Under the pieces are notes generated by a model, which searched no databases, was not told where the DNA came from, and saw only the letters and a program-made list of their open reading frames with translations. A stretch of 64,000 nucleotides of DNA from Brucella rhizosphaerae (GTDB lineage Bacteria > Pseudomonadota > Alphaproteobacteria > Rhizobiales > Rhizobiaceae). The translations under genes and the position numbers were made by a program. Positions 20,610 through 28,735 of this stretch are shown in pieces. Position 1 is the first letter of the stretch; every line of letters starts with the position of its first letter. The stretch covers positions 186,001 to 250,000 of the forward strand of contig NZ_NNRK01000033.1 in NCBI RefSeq assembly GCF_002252475.1, read 5' to 3'.

Positions 20610-22358
20610 ATGAGAATGAACTTTAATACGGAGAACGAAAGGGTGGCAGTCGCGTTGAGCGAAACCCCGCATCTTTGGGGACTGGCTATTGCACAGGCTT
20701 GGCGCAGGTTCAGCCGCCGTCTGCGCATGGGCCCGCTTTATCGCTGGCGTTTCACCGGCTTCACGCCGGAACGCATCCTCATTGCCCCGCCCGATCTCCG
20801 TGTCGCCGACCCTCAGCTCGCGCAGGAATTCTATCACGGACGCTTCGCACTTGCCGGTCGCCTTGTCGAAACCGGCGGGCTGTCGCCTTTCGCCGTTGAG
20901 CCGCCGACGCCCGAGTGGGAAGCAGCACTCCACAGCTTCAGCTGGCTGCGTCATCTGAAAAGCGCCAATAGCGAGCTTGCCACCGCCAATGCACGGGCTT
21001 TGCTCGATGACTGGATGCGCCTTTATGGAAAGCGCATAGGTGGATTGGCATGGTCGCCGGAAGTCACGGCGCAACGCATCATTGCGTGGCTGCAGCATTC
21101 CAATCTGATCTTGTCGGGCGCTGAATTGCCCGCCTATCGCAAATTCATGCGGTCTCTCGCCATGCAGGTGCGCTATCTTCGCACGGTCGCGTCGGCCATG
21201 GACGACGGCGAAGAGCGGCTTCGTGCTCGCATCGCACTCGCCTTTGCAGCGTTGGCATTACCGGTTTCACCACCGACGGCACGTGCCGCGCGACGAAATC
21301 TCGAATATGAACTGAAGCGCCAGATCCTGCCTGACGGTGGCCATGTTTCGCGCAGTCCCGTCACTATTCTCGAATTGCTGGCTGATCTTCTGCCATTGCG
21401 TCAGACCTATGCCAACGGCACGGAATCGCCGCCCAAGGCATTGATCGAGGCTGTCGAGCGCATGTTGCCAGCGCTTCGCTTCTTCCGTCATCAGGATGGT
21501 AGCCTTGCGTTGTTCAACGGTGTTGGCCCGACCATGTCGGAACGCATCATTTCGGTGTTGCGCCATGATGAAACTGCAGGCTCACCGCTGACCCATGCGC
21601 CCTATTCCGGCTATGAGCGTCTGTCGATGGGTGCCACAACGATCATCGCGGATACCGGCCTTCCGCCGCCAGTCACCTCTTCGCGTGATGCCCATGCTGG
21701 CTGTCTCGCTTTTGAAATGTCCTCCGGGCGTCAGCGCTATATTGTCAATTCCGGCGTAGACCGCTTTGGTCCACCGGAATTTCGTCCCTTGGGACGCTCG
21801 ACGGCGGCGCACTCGACCGCGACCATCAATGACACATCATCGTGCCGTTTCAGCCTGAATGCAGGCCTTTCCAACATGATCGGCACTCCGATCATTGCAG
21901 GTCCGACCAAAGTACAGCGGGACCGTGTTGAAGATATGGGGCGGCAAGGATTTGTCGCCAGCCATGACGGTTACGTTCGGCTCTTCGGAATTTTCCATGA
22001 GCGTCGGGTAGTGCTTTCACACAATGGCAGCGTGATTCAGGGCGCTGACCGTTTCTATCGTGGCGATGCCAGGGCTTTGAAAGCCAACGGGCGCGATAAT
22101 ATCGCCGTGCGTTTTCATATTCACCCGTCGGTTGATATCTCCCTTGATGAAAATGGCTTGATCATCCTGAGCGCACCTCATGATGACACATGGGCTTTTT
22201 CCTGCTTCGAAGTGGCACCGCAACTCGAAGATAGTATTTTCTTTGCCGGCTTCCGCGGCCCGGTCACATCGAAGCAAATCGTGCTGTCCTTCCCTGCCTC
22301 CGACTTGCCGGAAGTGAACTGGCAATTCAGCCGCATCGCCATTGGAAGCTACGCTTAA
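20610..22358 (+). CDS. Heparinase II/III family protein
   Basis: 582 residues with an all-alpha toroid N-terminal half (about 80-290: WLRHLKSANSELATANARAL, LAWSPEVTAQRIIAWLQH) and a beta-sheet C-terminal half of the Hepar_II_III type (about 330-570: HAGCLAFEMSSGRQRYIVNSG). No signal peptide is apparent. The family cleaves acidic polysaccharides, but in Rhizobiales this gene is a fixed neighbour of rsmB and purH and its substrate is unknown to me; a role on a self-made polymer would be a guess. The start is uncertain: a GTG at about 20643 would also fit. A terminator follows six bases after the stop. Confidence 0.85.
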   Translation: MRMNFNTENERVAVALSETPHLWGLAIAQAWRRFSRRLRMGPLYRWRFTGFTPERILIAPPDLRVADPQLAQEFYHGRFALAGRLVETGGLSPFAVEPPTPEWEAALHSFSWLRHLKSANSELATANARALLDDWMRLYGKRIGGLAWSPEVTAQRIIAWLQHSNLILSGAELPAYRKFMRSLAMQVRYLRTVASAMDDGEERLRARIALAFAALALPVSPPTARAARRNLEYELKRQILPDGGHVSRSPVTILELLADLLPLRQTYANGTESPPKALIEAVERMLPALRFFRHQDGSLALFNGVGPTMSERIISVLRHDETAGSPLTHAPYSGYERLSMGATTIIADTGLPPPVTSSRDAHAGCLAFEMSSGRQRYIVNSGVDRFGPPEFRPLGRSTAAHSTATINDTSSCRFSLNAGLSNMIGTPIIAGPTKVQRDRVEDMGRQGFVASHDGYVRLFGIFHERRVVLSHNGSVIQGADRFYRGDARALKANGRDNIAVRFHIHPSVDISLDENGLIILSAPHDDTWAFSCFEVAPQLEDSIFFAGFRGPVTSKQIVLSFPASDLPEVNWQFSRIAIGSYA

Positions 22359-22363
22359 CTCAG

Positions 22364-22387
22364 AAAGCCTCTCTCATGAGGCTTTTT
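22364..22387 (+). terminator. Intrinsic terminator behind the heparinase-like gene
   Basis: AAAGCCTC-TCTCAT-GAGGCTTTTTG, eight pairs and five T. It separates this gene from purH, whose start is 91 bases downstream. Confidence 0.8.
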
Positions 22388-22477
22388 GAGGTATGATTCG
22401 TTTCTTTCCTGTGCTAACTCGCAGCCGTCCACCCTTCCTGAACGCTTATGTTTCAGCAACGAAGAGACCAACTCCCT

Positions 22478-24094
22478 ATGGCTGTCAGCTCCAAGCATAT
22501 TCCCGCTCCCGATCTTCATCGGGTGCGCCGCGCCCTCCTTTCCGTGTCCGACAAGACCGGTCTTATCGATTTCGCCAAAGCGCTTCACGCCCATGGCGTT
22601 GAAATCCTTTCGACCGGCGGTACCGCCAAGTCGATTGCCGCCGAGGGTATTCCTGTAAAGGACGTATCCGAGGTTACCGGTTTTCCGGAAATCATGGACG
22701 GACGTGTAAAGACGCTGCATCCATCTGTTCATGGTGGCCTGCTCGCAGTGCGCAACGATCCTGAACATGTTGCAGCCATGGAAGCACATGGTATTGCTGG
22801 CATCGATCTGGCTGTCATCAACCTTTATCCATTTGAAGAAGTGCGCTTCAAGGGCGGCGACTACGACACCACGGTCGAAAATATTGACATCGGCGGTCCG
22901 GCTATGATCCGCGCTTCGGCAAAGAACCATGCCTATGTCGCAACCGTCGTTGATCCTGCCGACTATGCTGACGTTGTCGCTGAGCTCGAAAAGAACGAAG
23001 GCTCGCTCAAGCTTTCATTCCGTAAGAAGCTCGCAGCCAAAGCCTTCTCGCGCACTGCCGCTTATGACGCAGCCATTTCAAATTGGTTTGCCGAAGCGAT
23101 TGAAGAAGAAACACCAGTTTACCGTTCAGTTGCCGGCAAGCTGCATTCGGTCATGCGCTACGGCGAAAATCCGCACCAGACTGCAGGCTTCTATCTAACC
23201 GGCGAAGAGCGTCCGGGCGTTGCTACTGCCACGCAGCTTCAGGGCAAGCAGCTTTCCTATAACAACATCAACGATACCGATGCAGCGTTTGAACTCGTTG
23301 CCGAGTTTGACCCTGCCCGCACTGCAGCCGTTGCCATCATCAAACATGCCAATCCTTGCGGCGTGGCGGAAGCTTCCACCATCAAGGAAGCCTATCTCAA
23401 GGCCCTTGCCTGCGATCCTGTATCAGCATTCGGCGGCATTGTTGCGCTGAACCAGACGCTTGATGAAGCAGCAGCGGAAGAAATCGTCAAGATTTTCACC
23501 GAAGTCATTATCGCACCCGACGCCACCGAAGGTGCGCAGGCCATTGTTGCTGCCAAGAAGAACCTGCGTCTGCTGGTAACCGGCGGTCTGCCTGACCCAC
23601 GGGCCAAGGGCATTGCCGCCAAGACGGTCGCTGGCGGTTTGCTGGTTCAGTCGCGCGACAACGGCGTTGTTGATGATCTCGATCTCAAGGTCGTGACCAA
23701 GCGCTCACCGAGCGAAGCCGAACTCAACGACATGAAGTTTGCCTTCCGCGTCGGCAAGCACGTTAAGTCGAACGCCATTGTCTATGTAAAGGACGGTGCC
23801 ACGGTCGGTATCGGTGCTGGCCAGATGAGCCGGGTTGATTCAGCACGCATCGCTGCACGCAAAGCAGAAGACGCAGCTGAAGCAGCCGGTCTTGCCGAAC
23901 CACTGACCAAGGGTTGCGTCGTTGCATCCGACGCGTTCTTCCCGTTTGCAGACGGTCTGCTTTCCGCTGTTCAGGCAGGTGCAACTGCTGTTATTCAGCC
24001 CGGCGGCTCCATGCGCGACGATGAAGTGATCGCCGCTGCCGACGAACATGGCATTGCCATGGTGATGACTGGCATGCGCCATTTCCGTCACTGA
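22478..24094 (+). CDS. purH: Bifunctional AICAR formyltransferase / IMP cyclohydrolase
   Basis: Last two steps of purine synthesis: formylation of AICAR and ring closure to IMP. 538 residues from the ATG at 22478-22480 ([20 protein letters not shown]); a 10-codon upstream extension is unlikely. The N-terminal MGS-like cyclohydrolase domain ([41 protein letters not shown]) covers about 1-200. The formyltransferase domain carries the catalytic Lys-His pair in [11 protein letters not shown] near residue 288, and the protein ends [10 protein letters not shown]. Complete and closed by a strong terminator. Confidence 0.98.
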   Translation: MAVSSKHIPAPDLHRVRRALLSVSDKTGLIDFAKALHAHGVEILSTGGTAKSIAAEGIPVKDVSEVTGFPEIMDGRVKTLHPSVHGGLLAVRNDPEHVAAMEAHGIAGIDLAVINLYPFEEVRFKGGDYDTTVENIDIGGPAMIRASAKNHAYVATVVDPADYADVVAELEKNEGSLKLSFRKKLAAKAFSRTAAYDAAISNWFAEAIEEETPVYRSVAGKLHSVMRYGENPHQTAGFYLTGEERPGVATATQLQGKQLSYNNINDTDAAFELVAEFDPARTAAVAIIKHANPCGVAEASTIKEAYLKALACDPVSAFGGIVALNQTLDEAAAEEIVKIFTEVIIAPDATEGAQAIVAAKKNLRLLVTGGLPDPRAKGIAAKTVAGGLLVQSRDNGVVDDLDLKVVTKRSPSEAELNDMKFAFRVGKHVKSNAIVYVKDGATVGIGAGQMSRVDSARIAARKAEDAAEAAGLAEPLTKGCVVASDAFFPFADGLLSAVQAGATAVIQPGGSMRDDEVIAAADEHGIAMVMTGMRHFRH

Positions 24095-24124
24095 CGCAGT
24101 TTTAAAATCTGGCATTCAGCTTCA

Positions 24125-24161
24125 AAAAAGGCTCCGGGAGACATTCTTCCGGAGCCTTTTT
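24125..24161 (+). terminator. Intrinsic terminator behind purH
   Basis: AAAAAGGCTCCGG, an 11-base loop, then CCGGAGCCTTTTT. It starts about 30 bases after the purH stop. Confidence 0.9.
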
Positions 24162-24594
24162 CGTCACTCAGTTTCCATCTCAAAGCGCGATTTGCAAAGG
24201 TGTGACAGGGCTTTCGGATAAGAGGAATATTGAAACGCACCCTTGGCGTGCAGGTCTTGTTCAAGCAGATCGAAATGCGCTCCAATATGCGAATTCTCGC
24301 GAATTTCAGCGGCTTTGATTCACATTCGGAAACGAAAGCCTCCCTATTTATAGCGACATTTTTTGATCAATTTTGCGTCATTATCGGAAAAGTGAATTCA
24401 TATTGCTTTCGTTTTACATTCATATTATTTCGTATAGTGCTTTTTGAGGACTATATCGAAAATGCGCAGGATGGCACAAAGCTATTGGGAATGCCTGAGA
24501 CGTCATCCTGTATTAAGTTGGTTTAAACGCGGGCGGTTCGCACGATTCTGCACCCTGCCGGCAACGAGCACCCGAATGGGAGGAGCAAAAGCAA
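24162..24594. promoter_or_regulatory. Upstream region of glpK with paired AAACGAAAGC sites
   Basis: A 433-base gene-free stretch, clearly AT-rich in its middle. AAACGAAAGC (24330-24339) recurs as its exact complement GCTTTCGTTT (24405-24414), 65 bases apart. Motifs of this TTTCGTTT kind are typical of DeoR-family regulators such as GlpR, so these may be operator halves for glycerol control; that link is inference. No clear -35/-10 pair was chosen. No convincing small gene was seen here. Confidence 0.35.
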
Positions 24595-26094
24595 ATGACT
24601 CAATTTATCGGTTCCATCGATCAGGGGACCACGAGTTCGCGCTTCATTATATTTGATAAGCAGGGCGACATCATCGCCATGGACCAGCGGGAACACGAAC
24701 AGATTTACCCGAAAGCTGGCTGGGTAGAGCACAGCGCCAATGAAATCTGGCGCAACACACAGCACGTCATCACCGCGACCTTGAAGAAAGCCAGGCTCAA
24801 GGCATCCGACATTGCATCCGTCGGCATCACCAATCAGCGCGAAACCACGCTGCTGTGGGACAAAAAAAACGGCGTACCGCTTTATAATGCGATTGTCTGG
24901 ATGGACACGCGCACCGACGAACTGGTCGATCATTTCGTGCAGGATGGCGGTGCGGATCGTCTGCGTGAAAAGACCGGCCTGCCAATCTCGACCTATTTCT
25001 CGGGGCTAAAGCTACGCTGGATTCTCGATAATGTTCCCGGCGCGCGCGAAAAGGCTGAAGCAGGCGATGCCCTGTTTGGCACTATCGACAGCTGGCTTGT
25101 CTGGAACCTTACCGGCGGCACCAAGGGCGGCATCCATATCACCGATGTGACCAATGCCTCCCGGACACAGTTGATGGATCTTGCGACGCTGAAATGGGAT
25201 GACGAAATTCTGCGCCTCTTCGATATTCCAGCGGCTTGCCTGCCGGACATTCGCTCTTCCAGCGAAGTTTACGGCGATATTTCGCTGCACTCACTCGAAG
25301 GCGTCAGGCTCGCAGGCATCCTCGGCGATCAGCAGGCAGCCCTATTCGGTCAGGCCTGCCTTGAACCCGGTGAAGCCAAAAACACCTATGGTACCGGCTG
25401 CTTCATGCTGATGAATACCGGTGAGAAGCTCGTTCCATCGACCTACGGACTGCTCACCACTGTGGCCTATCAGCTTGGCGATAAAAAGCCGATCTATGCT
25501 CTTGAAGGCTCGATCGCCATCACCGGCGCTCTGGTGCAGTGGATGCGTGACAATCTTGGCATCATCAAAACCAGCGGCGATATTGAAACATTGGCACGCA
25601 CCGTCGAAGACAATGGCGATGTTTACTTCGTACCAGCTTTCTCAGGCCTTTACGCCCCGCGCTGGGAAGATTCTGCACGCGGCATCATTGCCGGTCTTAC
25701 CCGCTTTGCAAACAAGGGCCATATTGCTCGCGCAGCCCTCGAAGCGAGCTGCTATCAGGTGCGCGAAGTGCTGGAAGCCATGGTCAAGGACTCCGGCGTC
25801 GAAATCACCGAATTGCGCGCCGATGGCGGCATGACCATCAATGAGCTTCTCATGCAGTTCCAGTCCGACATTCTGAACGTTCCAGTCGTGCGTCCCAAGA
25901 TCATCGAAACGACAGCCCTTGGTGCCGCCTATGCAGCAGGTCTCGCCGTGGGTTACTGGAAGTCGACGAACGACATTATCGAGAACTGGCAGGTCGGTCA
26001 GCGCTGGCATCCCAAGATGACATCCAGGGAACGAACACGGCTGTTCACCTCCTGGGAAAAAGCAGTGCAGCGCTCGCTTAACTGGGTCGATTGA
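24595..26094 (+). CDS. glpK: Glycerol kinase
   Basis: Phosphorylates glycerol to glycerol 3-phosphate. 499 residues of the FGGY sugar-kinase fold. Visible features are the phosphate loop [13 protein letters not shown] at about 9-21, the [13 protein letters not shown] motif, the [11 protein letters not shown] segment, the ATP-site [13 protein letters not shown] near residue 265, and [26 protein letters not shown] lies 11 bases before the ATG. It is followed on the same strand by glpF, 123 bases away, forming a glycerol uptake unit. No glpD or glpR lies in the window. Confidence 0.97.
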   Translation: MTQFIGSIDQGTTSSRFIIFDKQGDIIAMDQREHEQIYPKAGWVEHSANEIWRNTQHVITATLKKARLKASDIASVGITNQRETTLLWDKKNGVPLYNAIVWMDTRTDELVDHFVQDGGADRLREKTGLPISTYFSGLKLRWILDNVPGAREKAEAGDALFGTIDSWLVWNLTGGTKGGIHITDVTNASRTQLMDLATLKWDDEILRLFDIPAACLPDIRSSSEVYGDISLHSLEGVRLAGILGDQQAALFGQACLEPGEAKNTYGTGCFMLMNTGEKLVPSTYGLLTTVAYQLGDKKPIYALEGSIAITGALVQWMRDNLGIIKTSGDIETLARTVEDNGDVYFVPAFSGLYAPRWEDSARGIIAGLTRFANKGHIARAALEASCYQVREVLEAMVKDSGVEITELRADGGMTINELLMQFQSDILNVPVVRPKIIETTALGAAYAAGLAVGYWKSTNDIIENWQVGQRWHPKMTSRERTRLFTSWEKAVQRSLNWVD

Positions 26095-26106
26095 GGCTTG
26101 TAAAAC

Positions 26107-26126
26107 CGGCCTGATCAAACAGGCCG
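26107..26126 (+). other. Hairpin 12 bases behind glpK
   Basis: CGGCCTG-ATCAAA-CAGGCCG. The stem has seven pairs but no T run follows, so it may attenuate or protect the transcript rather than end it. Confidence 0.5.
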
Positions 26127-26156
26127 CTGCCTGAAAATGAACGATGTTTTTTAAAG

Positions 26157-26180
26157 CCGGTGAGCACATGTGCCCACCGG
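26157..26180 (+). other. Near-perfect 24-bp palindrome between glpK and glpF
   Basis: CCGGTG-A-GCACATGTGC-C-CACCGG, palindromic except for one A:C opposition. About 38 bases before the glpF start. Could be a protein-binding site or an mRNA hairpin setting the glpK:glpF ratio. Confidence 0.5.
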
Positions 26181-26217
26181 ACGGATTTTTAGTATCCAAT
26201 TATTCTCGGAGAAGATA

Positions 26218-26940
26218 ATGAGTCACGGTTTTATCGGAGAGTTTCTCGGTACGATGGTGCTTATCCTGCTGGGTGACGGCGTTGTCGCAAATGTGCTTCT
26301 GGCTAAATCCAAAGGTCAGAACTCTGGCTGGATCGTCATAACAGCGGGCTGGGGTTTTGCCGTTCTTTGCGGTGTCATGGTTGCGGTTTCGGCGGGTGCT
26401 GCAGGCCATCTCAATCCAGCTGTTACACTTGCCTTCTATGCCGCGGGCACGTTCCCTGCCGCAGAGGTAGCACCTTACATTGCAGCCCAAATGCTTGGTG
26501 CTTTCGTGGGCGCAGTGCTGGTTTATCTCGCCTATTTGCCACATTGGGGACCTACCGAAGACAAGGGCGTCAAGCTTGCTGTTTTCAGCACCGGCCCTGC
26601 CATCCGCAACATCCCTGCTAATTTTATCACAGAAATCATCGGCACCTTCGTGCTCGTATTCGTTGTCATCGCAATTGGTGCAAAGGCTGTTGGTGCTACA
26701 GGCGTTTTGGGTCCGCTGATGGTTGGTCTCCTGGTCTGGGCGCTTGGCGTATCGCTCGGCGGACCGACCGGCTACGCAATCAATCCAGCGCGAGACCTCG
26801 GACCACGCATTGCACATGCTCTGCTGCCCATTCCGGGTAAAGGTGGATCGGATTGGTCTTATGCATGGGTGCCTGTCGCAGCACCTGTCATTGGCGGCCT
26901 TGTCGCTATTGCCTGCGCTAAAGCTGCTGGCATGATGTAG
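26218..26940 (+). CDS. glpF: Glycerol facilitator (aquaglyceroporin, MIP family)
   Basis: 240-residue channel with six membrane helices and two half-helices. The NPA motifs are LNPAVTL near residue 64 and INPARDLGPR near residue 189; the Asp after the second NPAR is the glycerol-facilitator type rather than a strict water channel. Starts MSHGFIGEFLGTMVLILLGD at the ATG 26218-26220, with TCGGAGAAGAT upstream. A 16-codon longer reading is not family-like. It follows glpK and should supply it with glycerol. Confidence 0.95.
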   Translation: MSHGFIGEFLGTMVLILLGDGVVANVLLAKSKGQNSGWIVITAGWGFAVLCGVMVAVSAGAAGHLNPAVTLAFYAAGTFPAAEVAPYIAAQMLGAFVGAVLVYLAYLPHWGPTEDKGVKLAVFSTGPAIRNIPANFITEIIGTFVLVFVVIAIGAKAVGATGVLGPLMVGLLVWALGVSLGGPTGYAINPARDLGPRIAHALLPIPGKGGSDWSYAWVPVAAPVIGGLVAIACAKAAGMM

Positions 26941-26952
26941 CGTTCGAAAACA

Positions 26953-26993
26953 GTCAGAGCGCCGATCAGTTTCAATCAGGTCGGCGCTCTGAC
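26953..26993. terminator. Long convergent hairpin between glpF and the MFS gene
   Basis: Perfect 13-bp arms GTCAGAGCGCCGA (26953-26965) and TCGGCGCTCTGAC (26981-26993) around a 15-base loop. T tracts are short on both sides (TGTTTT on the minus strand). Probably ends both converging transcripts. Confidence 0.65.
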
Positions 26994-27009
26994 TACCAGC
27001 TGCATTTCC

Positions 27010-28386
27010 TTATCTGTCAGCGGGATATGGCGTTCTGGCGGTCAGCACCAAACCGGCCGCAAAAAACAATACAAGTACAGACATACCCATTGCCGCTGAA
27101 TGGGTCATCGCAGTCACGGTTGCCACCAGAAACGGGCCAACGAAGCTGGTTGCTCTTCCGGAAAGAGCATAGATGCCAAAATATCGGCCGGATTCTTCCG
27201 GTTTGATGCTGCGCGCAAACCACGAACGAGACGAGGCCTGCACAGGACCAAAGGCTGCACCCAGCATGATGCCGTAAATCAGGTAGGCATGTTCGGCGGA
27301 GGTCGAGAACAGACCTTGAGCGGCTCCATATTCAAGCGCCACCATACCAAACAGCATGTAATCCTTTCCAGTCGAAACAATGCCGATGGAAGCGAGAAGC
27401 AGCAATGCCAGCGAAAAAATCACAATCAATTTAGAGCCAAAACGCCCATCCATACGGCTCGCTACAAGGCAACTGAAGATCGCCATCACATTGATGATCA
27501 TGCCGAAAAGACCGATCTCTGTAATCGACCAGTGAAACATCGATGCCGCGTATCCTGCGCCCAGGGCAATAATGGCATTAACACCATCCTGATAGACCAT
27601 CCGGGCAACCAGAAATCGTGCAAGCCCACGGCGCTTGCGTACCTCGCCCAATGTTGCCGTCAGCTCTGACAGGCCTTTGCCCATTGCTGTGCGTAAAGGC
27701 TTTCCACGCGGTTGATCAGGCGTGAACAAAAACATCGGCAGAATGAAAATCAGATACCAGATGGCGGAGATCGGCCCGGTGATGCGAGCATCTTCTCCTT
27801 GTGCCGGATCAAGACCAAACAAGGGTTTCATACCGATGATTGTTTTGCCGGTTTCAGGTGATGCAGCGAGACAAAAGACAACAAAAATCAGAACGATCAT
27901 ACCGCCCAGATAACCTAGCCCCCAGGCGAGATTGGAAACCCTTCCGATATCCTCACGCGGCACAAGACGCGGCATCATGGAATCGTTGAAAACGATAGAA
28001 AACTCCGCCGAAACCATCGCAATGCTGAAGGCCAGCAATACCCAGAACAGATTGGCTCCGGGCACCGCAAACCAAAGTGTCATCAGGCTGACGATCTTGA
28101 GGACGGCAAAGAACCCGATCCATGGCTTGCGTGCGCCAGTCTGATCAGCGACCGAACCCAGAATGGGCGATAGAATGGCAATTGCGAAACTTGCGGCCGC
28201 AAAGCCATAACCCCATGCAATCTGCCCCGCTTCAGGCGTTTCGGCCATGCGGGAGATAAAATAAGGTCCGAAAATAAAAGTTATGACAACCGTGAAAAAC
28301 GGCTGCGCCGCCCAGTCGAAAAATATCCAGCCCCATACACCGCGCCGGGAAGCATAGCCTCTCGCGCTCACTGATTGATCGCTCAA
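27010..28386 (-). CDS. UMF1-family MFS transporter
   Basis: 458 residues from a TTG at 28384-28386, chosen because AGGAG lies seven bases upstream; upstream codons read through low-complexity repeat DNA. The sequence opens with a soluble start, then GWIFFDWAAQPFFTVVITFIF, the FDWA-type signature of the UMF1 (Atg22-like/YxiO) family, followed by about twelve hydrophobic helices and the ADQTGARKPWIG loop between helices. The family is thought to export small metabolites such as amino acids; the substrate here is unknown. Convergent with glpF. Between its start and the repeats at 28559 no other gene is visible. Confidence 0.88.
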   Translation of the reverse strand: MSDQSVSARGYASRRGVWGWIFFDWAAQPFFTVVITFIFGPYFISRMAETPEAGQIAWGYGFAAASFAIAILSPILGSVADQTGARKPWIGFFAVLKIVSLMTLWFAVPGANLFWVLLAFSIAMVSAEFSIVFNDSMMPRLVPREDIGRVSNLAWGLGYLGGMIVLIFVVFCLAASPETGKTIIGMKPLFGLDPAQGEDARITGPISAIWYLIFILPMFLFTPDQPRGKPLRTAMGKGLSELTATLGEVRKRRGLARFLVARMVYQDGVNAIIALGAGYAASMFHWSITEIGLFGMIINVMAIFSCLVASRMDGRFGSKLIVIFSLALLLLASIGIVSTGKDYMLFGMVALEYGAAQGLFSTSAEHAYLIYGIMLGAAFGPVQASSRSWFARSIKPEESGRYFGIYALSGRATSFVGPFLVATVTAMTHSAAMGMSVLVLFFAAGLVLTARTPYPADR

Positions 28387-28407
28387 CGAATTGCTCCTGG
28401 CCCCAAT

Positions 28408-28443
28408 GCTTGAAGCGGCTCCTCGGCTTGAAGCGGCTCCTCG
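28408..28443. repeat. Perfect 18-bp tandem duplication before the MFS start
   Basis: gcttgaagcggctcctcg occurs twice without mismatch (28408-28425, 28426-28443). On the minus strand each unit contains GAGGAG, so it duplicates a Shine-Dalgarno-like sequence 20-60 bases before the TTG start. In the upstream reading frame it would encode RGAASS twice. Confidence 0.9.
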
Positions 28444-28558
28444 CAACAGCCGAGTAGTCCGCCCCCAAGCTACCCCCGTATTCAAGGTGGACCTTATACT
28501 GCACCGCCATAGCCCACAATAAACAAAAGGGGGCGACCGAAGCCGCCCCTTTAACCTG

Positions 28559-28630
28559 GTGGATTGAATTTGACGTTTGAATCCCGACCGACATAAATGC
28601 TGTTTCAAACGTCAAATTCGAAAAATCCAC
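28559..28630. repeat. Family B palindromic repeat, arm type Y/Y
   Basis: GTGGATT..GAATTTGACGTTTGAA on the left and TTCAAACGTCAAATTC..AATCCAC on the right: 16-bp perfect inner arms and 7-bp perfect outer arms. It lies 16 bases from a second, differently armed family B element, both on the 3' side of the glutamate dehydrogenase gene. Confidence 0.9.
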
Positions 28631-28646
28631 TCGTTTCATATACTTG

Positions 28647-28722
28647 CTAGTGGTCTTTTTGATTCCGACATTTGTCCAACGCCTGTAACGGAGGGATGAA
28701 AATGTCGGAATCAGACCACTAG
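28647..28722. repeat. Family B palindromic repeat, arm type X/X
   Basis: CTAGTGGTCT-TTTT-GATTCCGACATTT on the left and AAATGTCGGAATC-AGACCACTAG on the right, perfect apart from the TTTT bulge. It ends 13 bases behind the glutamate dehydrogenase stop. GATTC/GAATC in the arms are GANTC (CcrM-type) sites. In mRNA it would make a very stable hairpin. Confidence 0.9.
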
Positions 28723-28735
28723 AGTTGTCGCAGTC

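Noticed and set aside
22388-22477. Purine or ZTP riboswitch before purH
   Set aside because: The 90-base leader is too short and lacks the conserved motifs; only the preceding gene's terminator is seen.
24230-24656. Two small plus-strand frames upstream of and into glpK
   Set aside because: Low-complexity AT-rich DNA without ribosome sites; one runs into glpK out of frame.
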